NCBI GenBank assembly: GCA_000310025.1
Contig: FN648637.1
Coordinates: 35,305 to 99,304, forward strand
Source: Ectocarpus siliculosus
Lineage: Eukaryota; Sar; Phaeophyceae; Ectocarpales; Ectocarpaceae
DNA: 64,000 nucleotides
Direction: 5' to 3'
A program made the translations under genes and the position numbers. Shown one piece after another: positions 1 through 9,573 of this stretch. The notes beneath the pieces were generated by a model. The model had not been told where the DNA came from. It did no database searches and was given only the letters and a program-made list of their open reading frames with translations. Position 1 is the stretch's first letter. Each line of letters starts with the position of its first letter.

Positions 1-1
1 C

Positions 2-867
2 ACCGATGAGTTGGTGCTTGAAGCGAAGCTTTCGCTCAACTATACCGGACCGTATAAGATCCTTGCTGTTGGCCTGGCGAAAGCGGAGGATTCACCGGAT
101 GGAAACCTGTGGAGTGCAAACTTCTCTACTTGGACCTGCCGTCAGACATGCTGGGACCACAATCTCGCAACCGTGTCTCAGTCTTGCGGTGCAAACCGTG
201 TACCAACCCATACAACACGGATGACCTGCCTAAGTATATGCCGGCCAATCGGTCGAAATATGTTTTGCACTCGTATAGTGACAAGTCTCCCCCGTATTAT
301 TTGACTGCTGATGATATTTTAGCGGAGTCTAGTCGTCTGGATGTTGAGAATATTTCAGGACACCAAATTGTTCGTGGACGCGGTGGTGTGGCAGCCGTCT
401 TGTACCTGACTCATTGGATGGGTTTGTTGACACCGTCGTGGCAAAGGGAGTCTTATTTGCAGGAATACAGAAAACACATTCTGCTTTACTGGTCTGGTAA
501 CGCTAGTCAGCGCGTACAAGCAAACCGAGCTTATCGTAATGCTTGGATAGCTTCGGCCGCCCGAGAACTTGCTCGGAATCAGGCCGAACGTTTCATTGTT
601 CCCGGGTACGAGTTGGTTTCGCGTGACACTTGGTTGGCTCGCTTCTCTGTTTCTGCTTTGCCTGTCGGAGCCCACATTTGGTACCAAGCTTTGGATGGAC
701 TTTGGTGGCTTGGGCAGAGTAGTACTTTCGTAACAGGCCAGTATATTGTTCGATTTTTGGACACCCCCGGCCCTCCACAGCTTTCTCTCCCGGAGTGTAA
801 TTACTCCACGGTTTTGGATGCTCCTTGGGTTCTTGGTGCTTGCAAAAACACCGTAGTCGTGGTTTGA
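2..867 (+). pseudogene. 3' end of Ty3/gypsy pol: integrase C-terminus, chromodomain, Tudor-like tail
   Basis: This is the C-terminal part of a retrotransposon polyprotein whose body lies upstream of the window. Frame 2 opens with KLSLNYTGPYKIL, the linker that follows the integrase core in chromoviruses. Frame 1 carries the rest from about position 118 (KLLYLDLPSDM), so there is a frameshift near 105-118 and this copy is probably not functional as it stands. Residues about 76-130 of the frame-1 segment form a chromodomain: GRGGVAAVLYLTHW, then PSWQRESYLQ, then LLYWSG. Chromodomains on integrases are known to bind modified histones and guide insertion. About 50 residues later, PVGAHIWYQALDGLWWLG followed by YIVRFLDTPGP looks like a Tudor/Agenet-type barrel. 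The stop is at 865-867. The same domain order is recalled from stramenopile chromoviruses; the assignment to Ty3/gypsy is firm, the Tudor-like label is inference. Confidence 0.8.
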
Positions 868-1689
868 CCAACCCTTCCACGGATGATGGCGTTACGTCGC
901 GAACACCGGGCGTTGTGGCACAGCTGGCTGTTGCCCCATCTGTATCTGTGCTTTGATATCATGCCGCCTACGGGCCGCTGCATGTTATTTTATGTTTTGG
1001 TCTACATCGTACGCATTGGTACGCTGGCGCGTGTTTGGGTGGTGTGAGCTTCTTCTATTGTTGCAAGGGTCACCCCGACTTTTGCGTGCCCAACGCGACC
1101 GAACCCCATTTTGATTCAGACTGGTTCCGTCGTTGGCGATGTGATTCTCAGTAGTCATCACTGTGTGGTGTGGGGATGGTTTGGAGTATTTGTCGGGGAT
1201 GAACTATTTTCTCCGACCCTAGTTGCTTTTATTTGAGGTTGAGTATTGGATTGAAGATAAAGTATCTGCATCTACGACTTCCCAGCGTGGGCTAATGTAA
1301 TGGAGCAACTTAGTGTATGAGCGTTGTACGAGCGTTTCATTAACATTGCATGAGCGCTTATTGAACATTTTGAATTTTCTTTGGATATGGATATTTGGCG
1401 ACGTTGAGGGGTATCGAAGTAGCTTGAAGGAAGATCAATCCCAGCCCCGCTCCCTCACTCTCCGAGTGGGCGCTGAGCGGACCTGGTCTAAGAAGGCTAA
1501 ACCAAGAGATCAAACAACAACTGTGAGTACCCGAAGCCAGGAGCAACGAACTTGCTCCCTTCCCTCTTTTATTTCTCTGTTCCTCCATAACAGGGGGGGG
1601 AATTGGCTAAAAGAAAATCAATCCGGCACGTATCACGCCACTCGGTCCGTCTCTTCTAGTTTATTTTCTTCCCTCGCCGTCTCATCATG
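868..1689. other. Non-coding 3' flank of the chromovirus
   Basis: There is no convincing gene here. It presumably holds the 3' untranslated region and LTR of the upstream retroelement, but the partner LTR is outside the window, so its boundary cannot be set. An open frame at 1313-1753 (+) has no recognisable domain and runs into the Helitron-like repeat. Confidence 0.4.
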
Positions 1690-2215
1690 CCCACCTTCGA
1701 CTTTCTTATCGACCAGACGCCGACTGTACATAGTCGGAGGAGTGTGGAATTAGCTGTGCTGTGACGGCATCTTCCACGCACCCACTCCTCCTACCCGTCC
1801 GTGCTGGTGTGTCGATGGGAGTCTTCTACGTCGGGATACAGCAGTGAAATTCTCGGGCTCTTTATGGAAGCAAGTTTGCCTGCAACCGCGAGAGCAAAAA
1901 ATTGCATGCATGCATTATTAAGATGTACAGCATATCCACTATGCTCAAAGTCAGCGCTGACTTGTAGCATAGTGGATATGCTGTACATCTTAACAAAAGT
2001 ACAACCGGGGTCCTTCAGCCCGTTAGAGCTGTTGGACCTCGGTAAACTCCAGGGTTATAATCCCTGTAACTATATGTAGAAATATCTTGATCACTGTTTG
2101 TTTATGCTTCACAGCAGTGTGGACCAGACGCCGGACGACGTCCGCCTATTACGGCAGGCAACGACCATGACTGGATGGGATGCCTCCTGCGACGGCGAGC
2201 CATACTATTACTATT
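1690..2215 (+). mobile_element. Diverged Helitron-like repeat fragment
   Basis: The stretch around 1713-1910 (GACCAGACGCCGACTGTACA, then TGCTGTGACGGCATCTTCCA, then GCAAAAAATTGCATGCAT) is paralogous to 15797-15980 and 19152-19340. The stretch 2105-2215 (GACCAGACGCCGGACGACGT) matches 16000-16108 and 19365-19460. Those positions lie in the two better-preserved Helitron copies. Between the two matching blocks, about 1911-2105 is extra sequence relative to those copies and contains the 76-bp palindrome. No terminal TC or CTAG is preserved. Confidence 0.6.
1918..1993. repeat. 76-bp near-perfect palindrome
   Basis: Arms 1918-1945 and 1966-1993 are perfect 28-bp reverse complements (5' arm begins TTAAGATGTACAGCATATCC). 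The 20-bp centre is itself a palindrome, AAGTCAGCGCTGACTT, separated from the arms by one mismatched dinucleotide on each side. The whole block is 76 bp with two mismatched pairs around the axis at 1955/1956. It could extrude as a cruciform or, if transcribed, fold into a long hairpin. Confidence 0.9.
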
Positions 2216-2221
2216 ATTACC

Positions 2222-2260
2222 ATGTCCTCAAATGGTACACACCATTCTACAACACCTGAC
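2222..2260. repeat. Direct repeat of the DIRS element 3' flank
   Basis: The segment around 2224-2256 (TCCTCAAATGGTACACACCA...) is nearly identical to 2789-2820, which lies just downstream of the tyrosine recombinase stop codon (minus-strand sense). DIRS/Ngaro elements are known for split direct repeats (A1-body-B1-A2-B2), so these could be B1 and B2. However, a Helitron-like piece (2327-2583) lies between them, and I could not find the matching A1/A2 pair. Confidence 0.4.
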
Positions 2261-2326
2261 TAGATACCGAATATTCCCGAACTTATGCCCCCACCTTCGA
2301 AAGAAAAGGGATGGGAGGGCGGGATT

Positions 2327-2583
2327 TTCTAAACTGCCGCCGCTACTGCGTTAGGCGGCTGCTGCTGTCCTTCTGTTGCTTCACGCGCTCTGTAGCTGTC
2401 ACACGTTACCTGACTTTGCTACAGCCCCTGCGTGGACTCGATCACGGAATGACACCCCCAAATAATTCCAAACACCGTGACCCTGGGTTTCCGGCAGAAA
2501 ATGAAGCCAAATTCTAATTCGACTGTTACAAAATAAACACCAGTTTATTCATTTTATCTGCTTCGCCGAACAAACCTTCCTTT
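2327..2583. repeat. Dispersed repeat shared with 12931-13195
   Basis: About 255 bp starting TTCTAAACTGCCGCCGCTAC and ending near CGAACAAACCTTCC recur at 12931-13195 with roughly nine in ten positions identical and one small insertion. At the second site it runs directly into Helitron-like sequence, so this is probably part of a larger element that was broken here. It has no coding potential. Confidence 0.75.
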
Positions 2584-2855
2584 TATTTTGTTTTCTTTCG
2601 AATTGCTTCATTATTTCTTCGGTTTCTAGGCTACGTGTTGGGGAGAGAGACGCACGAAACGCTCATCGTCTCTCCGGCCGCGTTAGCTGCAAAGGCCGGC
2701 GTCAACTCTTACAAATCCATGTCTCTCCCCACAAATACTAGCCGGGGGACTACGACTGCAAACGCAGGAGTCCCAAAACTGACCAAGTCCTCAATGGTAC
2801 ACACCATTCAACAACACCCACATCGAGGTCAGTTTCTGGACGATTACCGAATAAG

Positions 2856-3941
2856 TCAACTATCCGTTCCCCACACGGCCCCCTCCCCCGGCTGTCTCGA
2901 TACGATCCTACTGCCGTCTGTAAGTTTCCGTGACACTCGCCGCGAATCCTCTACATTGTTTCGCGCGTACGGCTTGTATGCATCCGACCTCCACTTCCCT
3001 TCTCTCTGAATCACTCGTTCTGCGATGTCTCCGTCCGATGCAAGAGCCGTCGCGCCTCCAATTCGCAACGAGTGCAACGCGTACTCCTGGGGGTTACGCC
3101 CCGACTTCGCTACCACTTCTCTGATTGCACGGAGGGCAGCACTATACCTCACTACTCTCACTGCTCTTCCACTACGGTACGAAGCCAACGGTGCGGAGTC
3201 TGGCAACGTCGCATGACACGATAACAGCTCCACCACAAGAGCCACCGCGCCGCCGCGTGCTCTCACACCTGACTGCGGTCCGGTGACTTCGTCTCGCGTA
3301 CGAACCCGTATGTTTCCTTTCTGCTCTTGATCGGCCTTGTGCCCTCTAAACCTCATTTCGACACAGTCTGCTCTACGATAGTGACTAAAGACTAGTTGCG
3401 TCTCGCCAGCAAACAATGCTACGTCCGCCCTCGTAAGACAGTGTGCCTCATGCACCCTGCCCGCATCATTCGCGAACACCTTATCAGACCTTGTGATGAA
3501 GAGATAGGACAAGCACAGACACAGCCACATCACTCTGCCCCCTTCCCCCCAGTTCTGGCTTGCGCTTTCCCCGTCCAGCAGCATACGCCAAGACACAGGC
3601 AGGCGCACACGGCGTACCGTCCCCAAAGCCACGTGGTTCCTCGCAATCCCCCTTAGCGCACATTTCAACATCGGAGACGAGAAGTCTAGCTCGACAGAAG
3701 CTTCCAGCCTATGAAAATGTTGCACAGCCGTGAGTTGTCCGGATATTGTACTCGCTAGATTACCCTCAGACTCGAAACACCAGGCTACGAAGTCTATCAA
3801 CTCCCACACATGAAGGTCCCCGGCACGTTGCCCTAGGGACTTGGGCTTCTCCGTCAGCCTCCGAAACGTGCACCAAGAGTTGAAGCCTGACGTGTAAGTC
3901 CTTCTAGACGAAGGCGCAACTGAGTGCTCGACGAGCTGCAT
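2856..3941 (-). CDS. Tyrosine recombinase of the DIRS-type element
   Basis: A 361-residue open frame predicted to integrate circular cDNA through a covalent phosphotyrosine intermediate. An N-terminal SAM-like DNA-binding region covers about residues 1-100 (SSRRTYTSGFNSW, then WELIDFVAWC). The catalytic set is visible: R151 in LFITRSDKVF, H290-x2-R293 in ALHSLRIGGAT, W317 in REGKWRSD, and the candidate nucleophile Y322 or Y325 in DAYKPYAR. This is the usual R...HxxR...W/H...Y array. It overlaps the end of the RNase H frame by about 90 bases, as is common in DIRS elements where recombinase and reverse transcriptase frames overlap. The frame is open over its full length, so this part of the element may still be functional. 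Confidence 0.85.
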   Translation of the reverse strand: MQLVEHSVAPSSRRTYTSGFNSWCTFRRLTEKPKSLGQRAGDLHVWELIDFVAWCFESEGNLASTISGQLTAVQHFHRLEASVELDFSSPMLKCALRGIARNHVALGTVRRVRLPVSWRMLLDGESASQNWGEGGRVMWLCLCLSYLFITRSDKVFANDAGRVHEAHCLTRADVALFAGETQLVFSHYRRADCVEMRFRGHKADQEQKGNIRVRTRDEVTGPQSGVRARGGAVALVVELLSCHATLPDSAPLASYRSGRAVRVVRYSAALRAIREVVAKSGRNPQEYALHSLRIGGATALASDGDIAERVIQREGKWRSDAYKPYARNNVEDSRRVSRKLTDGSRIVSRQPGEGAVWGTDS

Positions 3942-5646
3942 GCCAAGACGTCGGTAACAAAGTCCCGTCCTGCCTGTCCCAGGCCCTGAACCTGCCAGTC
4001 GATATCCGGTCGGAACGCGCGCAAGTTTGAGGCAATGCTATCGTGGTTCCACCGAGAGATGCCGTCTGCCAGTGTATTAGCGATGCCTTTCACGTGACGC
4101 GCGCGCGGAAGCACCACCCGCTTCGCATCTCGAAACATCCTAGAATACGCATTAACGCTCCCGACCTCGGCTCTCTAGGTCCCCTGCAACGGTTACACCA
4201 ATGGATGGAGCTCATGTTGTCCCCACGAAGCAAAACGCTTTGACCAGGATACTCGGGTGTAGAGTCTGCGTCTACCGTGAAAGCCCACGCTGTAACGACC
4301 ATCCCCAACAGCTCGAGGACGTTGATGCTTAAGTCGTCTCTACCGACTGCCTTGCGACGCAGCCGTTGTCGGACATCATCCGAGAAATCCATTCGCCAGT
4401 ATTGCCCCGACTCTAAGCAGTATCCTCCCATGGCGTCCCCACTCGCGTCACTCCACAGCGTTCGAGAGTGAGGTTGCAGATACATGCTGTAAAGCGGCAT
4501 CTCTAGCCTACCCTCGCTGTGAGGGCCGCTGGCCTCTGCTAGCATCATACGCCAGAACGACGCGTCGGCGCGGAACTCGGGACCCAGAGAAATGACCCGT
4601 CTCGATTGGCCCTGGCGTACTCCCCCCTTCGAGCCGATGTACTTCTCTTCCCACGGTTGGGAGGGGGGCATACCCAACTGGTTGAGCATGCGTCGCACAA
4701 AGAACTTTCCAGGGCGAACAACCACACACACGTGGAACAGCTTCCCCATCAGCGACCGGACTTCGGTCTCCGACGCGCTACGACGAACTACCCATCCTTC
4801 AAGCGCCTCACGCAACGTCGCTAACTTTGGTTGAGGAAGAGAAATCGACATAGCCTTCGTGTTTATCACCCAACCCAACACTTCCATGCTCGCCTCCCAC
4901 GACGTAAGTTTGCTAGCCGAAAATAGTGGTGGGAAACCGTGGGGTCTGTCACCGAAGAGTCGAAAGTGGTCAGAAACGAGAGATTCGGAAGAGATCACAC
5001 AACGGTCACCGCGGGGGTGGGACCAGTGCAACCCTACCCCTATAACATCGTCCACATACGCCCGCGCGAAAAACGGGTCGTCTACTCCTCCACCGGAACC
5101 GGGTGGGATTGCACACGCCGCTGGCAGCATCGTTTGAACTTCTGCTGATTCCACCACCGAAATATGTGCGGAAGCAAGCCGCCCTTGCGGCGTCGGCGTT
5201 GCGTTTGTGGCTGATGTTTTGTTGTGGGAGTGCTCAATCGCTGCTGTGCACAGGCAAAAATACGGGGGGCTGAGGTTCCATCCAAACTGCAGTTGCCTGT
5301 CTACAACAAGCGTGCCTCCAAACACGTATCCGAACTTCGGGGAATGCGCTCGCTCTACGGATACTTGCCGAAACGCGTCTTTGGAATCGACTTTAGCAAT
5401 CAGAACCGTGGGGGTGTCTCCATGGGCGTCACGCACAAACTTGCCATGCAGGTACAGCACGCGCCAAACCACATCACGCAATACGTGGCCCAGTTTGCAG
5501 ACCGGTGCCACGGAAGTGTTGGTGTCATCGTTTACACCCGAAAATCGGAGATCGTTGATGATCCTAGCTTTCTTGGCGTTCACTACTACTCCCAATGGAG
5601 ACAAGCGTAGGCCGGGAATCTGGTATGCCGCTGATCTGGGAAACAC
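3854..5646 (-). pseudogene. Reverse transcriptase and RNase H of the DIRS-type element
   Basis: The main frame (5646-4090, 518 residues) holds the reverse transcriptase. The fingers motif is ARIINDLRFSG (about 27-37), catalytic Asp lies in AKVDSKDAFRQV (about 84-94), GWNLSPPYF is at about 122, and the YVDD active site is at 197-200. RNase H follows with D400 (LWSDASGD), E445 (NVLELLG) and D476 (LRGDN). The last RNase H block, LADGISRW, lies in a different frame (4138-3854), and the two frames share the same stretch around 4090-4138. One frameshift therefore separates the third and fourth RNase H aspartates. The long insert between the SPPYF and YVDD blocks is typical of DIRS/Ngaro reverse transcriptases. 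The assignment is firm; activity is doubtful because of the frameshift. Confidence 0.8.
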
Positions 5647-5729
5647 GAATGCACGCCCGTACCGGACATCCTCCTTGATGCATGGTTACCGTACGCGAGA
5701 GCTTCATCTGCGTCACCGCCTGCTGCTAT

Positions 5730-6107
5730 CTACACCGGGACACCTCTAGACACAATCCGCACCAGGAGATCGATGGAGGGGAACTGTTTTACCCCAACAA
5801 ACCATTGACGCACGCTACGTGGGTCTGCTTGCGGCACGGGCAGTATTATTTCGAGTTGCGACATGGAATCGAAATCCCCTGCATGACTAAGAAGGAAAGC
5901 AAGGCTAACGTCCTCTACGCGACTCAACGCTTTCCTCACTGATTCGCCCCCCCCCGCGGCAATTAGTTCGTCCACCGCATGTCCATAAACACACACGTCG
6001 GCATCCACACCTGCTGATCGTCCTGGGGCCAACCTCGTGTAGACCGGCGTGCTGCCGTTCGATTTAGCCGCATGTGCGCTGCCATCCGAGATAGCCCCCC
6101 CCGCCAC
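5730..6107 (-). CDS. N-terminal segment of the DIRS pol frame, function unknown
   Basis: A 125-residue open frame between the gag and reverse transcriptase regions in the same orientation. It contains LTPVYTRL-like and AGDFDSMSQLEI stretches and a probable helical region (ESVRKALSRVEDVSLAFLL), but no motif I can name. It is separated from the reverse transcriptase frame by about 80 bases and a frame change. The most likely reading is the N-terminal leader of pol, or the link between gag and pol, interrupted by a mutation. Confidence 0.45.
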   Translation of the reverse strand: MAGGAISDGSAHAAKSNGSTPVYTRLAPGRSAGVDADVCVYGHAVDELIAAGGGESVRKALSRVEDVSLAFLLSHAGDFDSMSQLEIILPVPQADPRSVRQWFVGVKQFPSIDLLVRIVSRGVPV

Positions 6108-6125
6108 GCGGGAGAGCCCGCACCC

Positions 6126-7591
6126 CTATTTGTCTTTCCCGTGGGTGAAGAAGTCAGCGGCCTTGGGTCTCGCGCCGCCCTTGCCAGCGGCGCGCGCCTC
6201 TCCTCTGCGCCCTCCCCCGTTGCCGTGGCCAACGCTGCGACCGCGGTTCTTGTCGCTCGTGGCGCTCCCGCCGACACCGCCCCGGCCGACACGAAACGTC
6301 ACGCTGCTGGCTGCCCTCCCGCGCGCGCCGGTTGCCGGAGTTTCGGACGCTCCGCGCCTAGCGTGGGAAGGGTTCTGGGCGTGGATGTATGGGCAGTTAC
6401 GATCATGGCAACCGGACGACGAGTTGAAGGCGAAGCAGTAACCACGCGATCTTCCGGAAGAGGTCCCCCGGGCTCGCTTGGACGGCGATAGGAGCTGTTC
6501 TCCTGCCCGTATCTGAGGCTGGTAGAAGGCGGCGGCGCCGACCCCGCCCATGGCGATGAAGCCAGTAATCCTCTTCCGCTCGATGGTTACCACGGGCGGA
6601 AAGTCCTCGATGACAGTCGGCGGCGCAGAGTTCGTTGTCTTGAAACTGATGGCGGCGTCAAACCACCGCGATGCGAACAGGATTAGGTCGTCGTTGACGA
6701 ATCCCGCGAACCGGAGTTTGTTCGCGGGATTCCGCATATCGCCGCGGTTTTCACGACAGTGCTCGGTGACCATCTCCAAGCCGACGTTGAGGGACTCCTC
6801 GAGGATGCCCACGCGCTGGAGACTCTCAGAATCGGTAATATGCCTGTTTTGAGCAACGCCGATATGGTCGTGATGAGGATCGAGAGCGACTCTTCCAACG
6901 GAACCTCGGCGTTAGGCGTGTCAGATCCCGAACGGTAGTCTTCGACCCGGAAGTTTGAGAGCGTGTCGAGCGATGCCGCCACTTTCTCTGTCACCAGAAC
7001 GCCTTTGCGAAGCAAGGATTGCCACTCCATCTTCGACAGTTTTGAAACTGCCGGAGGCCGTCCCAGGATGAGCCACGCTTTTACCCGGCGGAGGTCCCCC
7101 CACATCCGCGCTCTATCCTTTGCCGCAGCCTTAGCAGCCTCGGCGCTGGGTGTAGCGGGGGCCCGAGAGGCCGGTGGTGGGGCGGTTGTGCCCGCCAGTT
7201 GCACCTCCCCCTGAAGGCCAGGTCCTGCTGCTTGGGTGGCGATCAGGTCGTCGATCGTTGCTTGAAGCTGCTGGCGATCGCCGGCAGCCTCATCGCGCTT
7301 CCGCTGCAGCTCCTCCCTCAGGCCGTCCACCAGCCCGCGGAGAGAAGCGAGCTCAGTCTCATCAGCGGGGGGGTCGCCGCGGGTGCCTGTCCCTCGCGCT
7401 CGCGAGGAGGATACCGCTCGACGCCTCGCGGGAGTACGTGATCCGCTGCGCGTCGAGGGGCGAGCCGTCGAGCTCGCCACCGATCGCGCGGTAGACCCCC
7501 TCGTGCGTGGTGTCGAGGGTGTCGCCGCCCGACCTCGCCCTGTTTGCCCAGCCGCTGCCCTGCCGCTCCGCGTGGAGGCCCGTGTCGGCAT
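6126..7591 (-). pseudogene. Gag-like protein with CCCH zinc finger, DIRS-type element
   Basis: Two overlapping minus-strand frames together make one gag-like protein. The upstream frame (start Met of MPTRAST at 7591) begins with a Ser/Thr/Arg-rich basic stretch, then a likely coiled coil (LRGLVDGLREELQRKRDE), then a conserved-looking helical core (AKDRARMWGDLRRVKAWLI). A frameshift near 6810-6840 moves the reading to the 6812-6126 frame. That frame ends in a CCCH finger, C126-x8-C135-x4-C140-x3-H144 (YCFAFNSSSGC, then CPYIH), and a Gly/Arg-rich tail. The finger and basic tail are plausible RNA-packaging elements in place of a retroviral CCHC knuckle. The role as gag is inferred from its position upstream of pol and from these features. 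Confidence 0.65.
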
Positions 7592-7984
7592 CTGGTCGCG
7601 GTTGGAGTCGTATAAGCAGCGAACCGGCGGCAGGCGGCGGGCGAACGTCAGGGCGGCGTTGCGGGAACACTTCATTTCCTCTTCATCGTGGGCGTAGTCG
7701 ATCGCGCGCCTGGATCTGCAGTTAGAATGGTCTACAGTTCCTATCTTCGGGCGAAACTATCTGACGAGGCTTTTCGTCGGGCCCAGAACGACGCGTTGTT
7801 ATATCGCGAGCTTGCGTTAGTTCGTTCTCGACGCCTGTGGATTGAGTGGAGTGATAATTGCTGCTGACGCTACGGTGACCGGACGTCGACAATCCCGAAT
7901 ATTTCTCTCTTCGGAACACTAGCGATGTTTTTTTTTATATATATTTTTTTTTTCTTGGATTCGGTGAACCCCGGTTCGCCATCG

Positions 7985-8630
7985 GCACGGGTGCTTCCAC
8001 TCATTCGCGCGTCCCGTGCGGATACGTGTTTTTTTTTTTCGATGCGTTGGATACGGTGAACTCCACTTGCCAACAGCGCGGGTGCTTCCACTCATTGGCG
8101 CGTCCCTCGCTGAAACTGACAACACATATGCAGCACGGGTGCTTCCACTCACTGGCGCGTCCCGTACTGATACTTGTACGCAGCGCGGGTGCTTCCACCC
8201 ATTGGCGCGTCCCTTGCTGAAACTGACAACACATATGCAGCACGGGTGCTTCCACTCATTGGCGCGTCCCGTACTGATACGCGTACGACTTCGTTTTCGA
8301 TGATTGGAGATCGGTTAACTCTACTCGCCAACAGCACGGGTGCGTCCACTCATTGGCGCGTCCCGTACTGATGCATGATTTGTGGTATTTTCCTACCGCT
8401 GCGTTGAATTCGGTCAGCTCTACTCGCCACCAGCGCGGGTGCTTCCACTCATTGGCGCGTCCCGTGCTGAGGCTGACAGCACCTGTACAGCACGGATGCT
8501 TCCACTCATTGGCGCGTCCCGTGCTGAAACATGTATGACTTCGTGTTTCGTTGCGTTGAGATCGGTTAACTTCCACTCGCCAACAACACGGACGAGTGCT
8601 TCCACTATTGGTGCGTCCCGTGCTGGTGCG
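7985..8630. repeat. Minisatellite, nine copies of a 37-bp core
   Basis: A core reading GCACGGGTGCTTCCACTCAT then TGGCGCGTCCCGT recurs at about 7985, 8076, 8133, 8183, 8240, 8334, 8433, 8490 and 8587. The intervals are 91, 57, 50, 57, 94, 99, 57 and 97 bases. Two classes of spacer are seen: a short one (AACTGACAACACATATGCA type) and a long one (a T-run or TTCG..., then TTGGAGATCGGTTAACT-like, then CTCGCCAACA). The array therefore mixes a short and a long unit rather than having one period. It has no coding function that I can support. Confidence 0.85.
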
Positions 8631-8639
8631 TGTCCGTCT

Positions 8640-8996
8640 TTATTTTTTCATTGAGATCACTTCCGCATAGACAATCCTACGGCAGGTTGACGAGTTCTGT
8701 GCATGCATCAATTGGCGTCCGGGCGTTTTTGGAACGGTCGCTTAATCGTCGTTGGATGTGACGTATAGTTATAGAAGGTTTGTGTCACGACGTCAGCACA
8801 TACGACTTGATGCCCCTCGAGACCTTGACTGACAGTCCTCACAGGTTCGAACCTCGCGTGTCACTTTCACCTCCCTTTTTTTTTCATCTTCTTTTTCCTT
8901 ATGCATACAACACGTAGTTCGCTGTCTCGTTTTCGTTTTTTTTTTTTTTTTTCTCGTCTTCTTTGTTTTTCAGTCTTTTTCTTTGAGTCTTTCTCT
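8640..8996. other. Non-coding spacer
   Basis: Between the minisatellite and the transposon there is no gene. The right half is T-rich (long T runs around 8875-8960). A GGTTCGAACC sequence at about 8843 resembles a tRNA T-arm box B, but no matching A box, acceptor stem or anticodon arm is present. Confidence 0.5.
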
Positions 8997-9003
8997 CGCA
9001 TGC

Positions 9004-9045
9004 CAAGGGCGCACAAAAAAACAATTTTCCGACACCTAACCCCCA
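9004..9045 (+). repeat. Left terminal inverted repeat
   Basis: Begins CAAGGGCGCAC and ends near ACACCTAACCC. Pairs with 12146-12187. It is flanked on the left by CGCATGC (8997-9003). Confidence 0.85.
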
Positions 9046-9284
9046 AAACCTTTTTTTGGGGCCCTTCGGGGGGGGGGGGGGGGGAACGAAGGTCCCATCC
9101 CCCCCCCCCAAACGCCATACAATTTCCTATATAAACAAGTCTATAGTAAATCCTACATATAAAGTGGGCACACAGGGGGTAGTACACTCCACGTAGCCCC
9201 TGCTCACCAGTACCGCAGCCCGCAGCCGCGGTACCGTCCGTAGCAGAGGAGCGAGAGAGCGAGAGCTTGGGGAGAGCGGTCACG

Positions 9285-9542
9285 ATGAGCACAGCCTCCG
9301 TGGGGAGGGGATTCCTATCAACAACCCCCTTCGACAAGACGGCTTGGCTAAACCGCGTCTGCCGAGAGCGAGCAGATGGCATGGAGTTTGTTTGCCGCTG
9401 CGGACACAACTTCGGCGACGGTTCAGGAGTCGACGAGGGCACCGCCTTGCAGCATGAGGCTTCGCACAAGCACGAGTGAGTGTAGAGGAATGAGGATCAG
9501 TTTGTGAGATTGCCTTGGTTACAAAATAGTATAATCTGCCTC

Positions 9543-9573
<31 letters not shown>

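Larger units (their letters stand above)
2600..7720 (-). mobile_element. DIRS-type (tyrosine recombinase) retrotransposon
   Basis: On the minus strand, in order, are a gag-like region (7591-6126), a short pol N-terminal frame (6107-5730), reverse transcriptase plus RNase H (5646-3854) and a tyrosine recombinase (3941-2856). This order, and the use of a tyrosine recombinase instead of a DDE integrase, defines DIRS-like elements. There is no aspartic protease and no DDE integrase. The copy has frameshifts in gag and between RNase H blocks, so it is probably inactive. The ends are approximate because no clean terminal repeats were identified. Confidence 0.85.

Noticed and set aside
7985-8630. 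CRISPR-like array (repeated 37-bp core with spacers)
   Set aside because: Spacers fall into two recurring classes instead of being unique, unit length varies from 50 to 99, there are no cas genes, and the context is a eukaryotic genome. A minisatellite explains it.
8835-8870. tRNA-like T-arm GGTTCGAACC
   Set aside because: There is no A box, anticodon arm or acceptor stem at the right distances, so neither a tRNA nor a tRNA-derived SINE can be supported.
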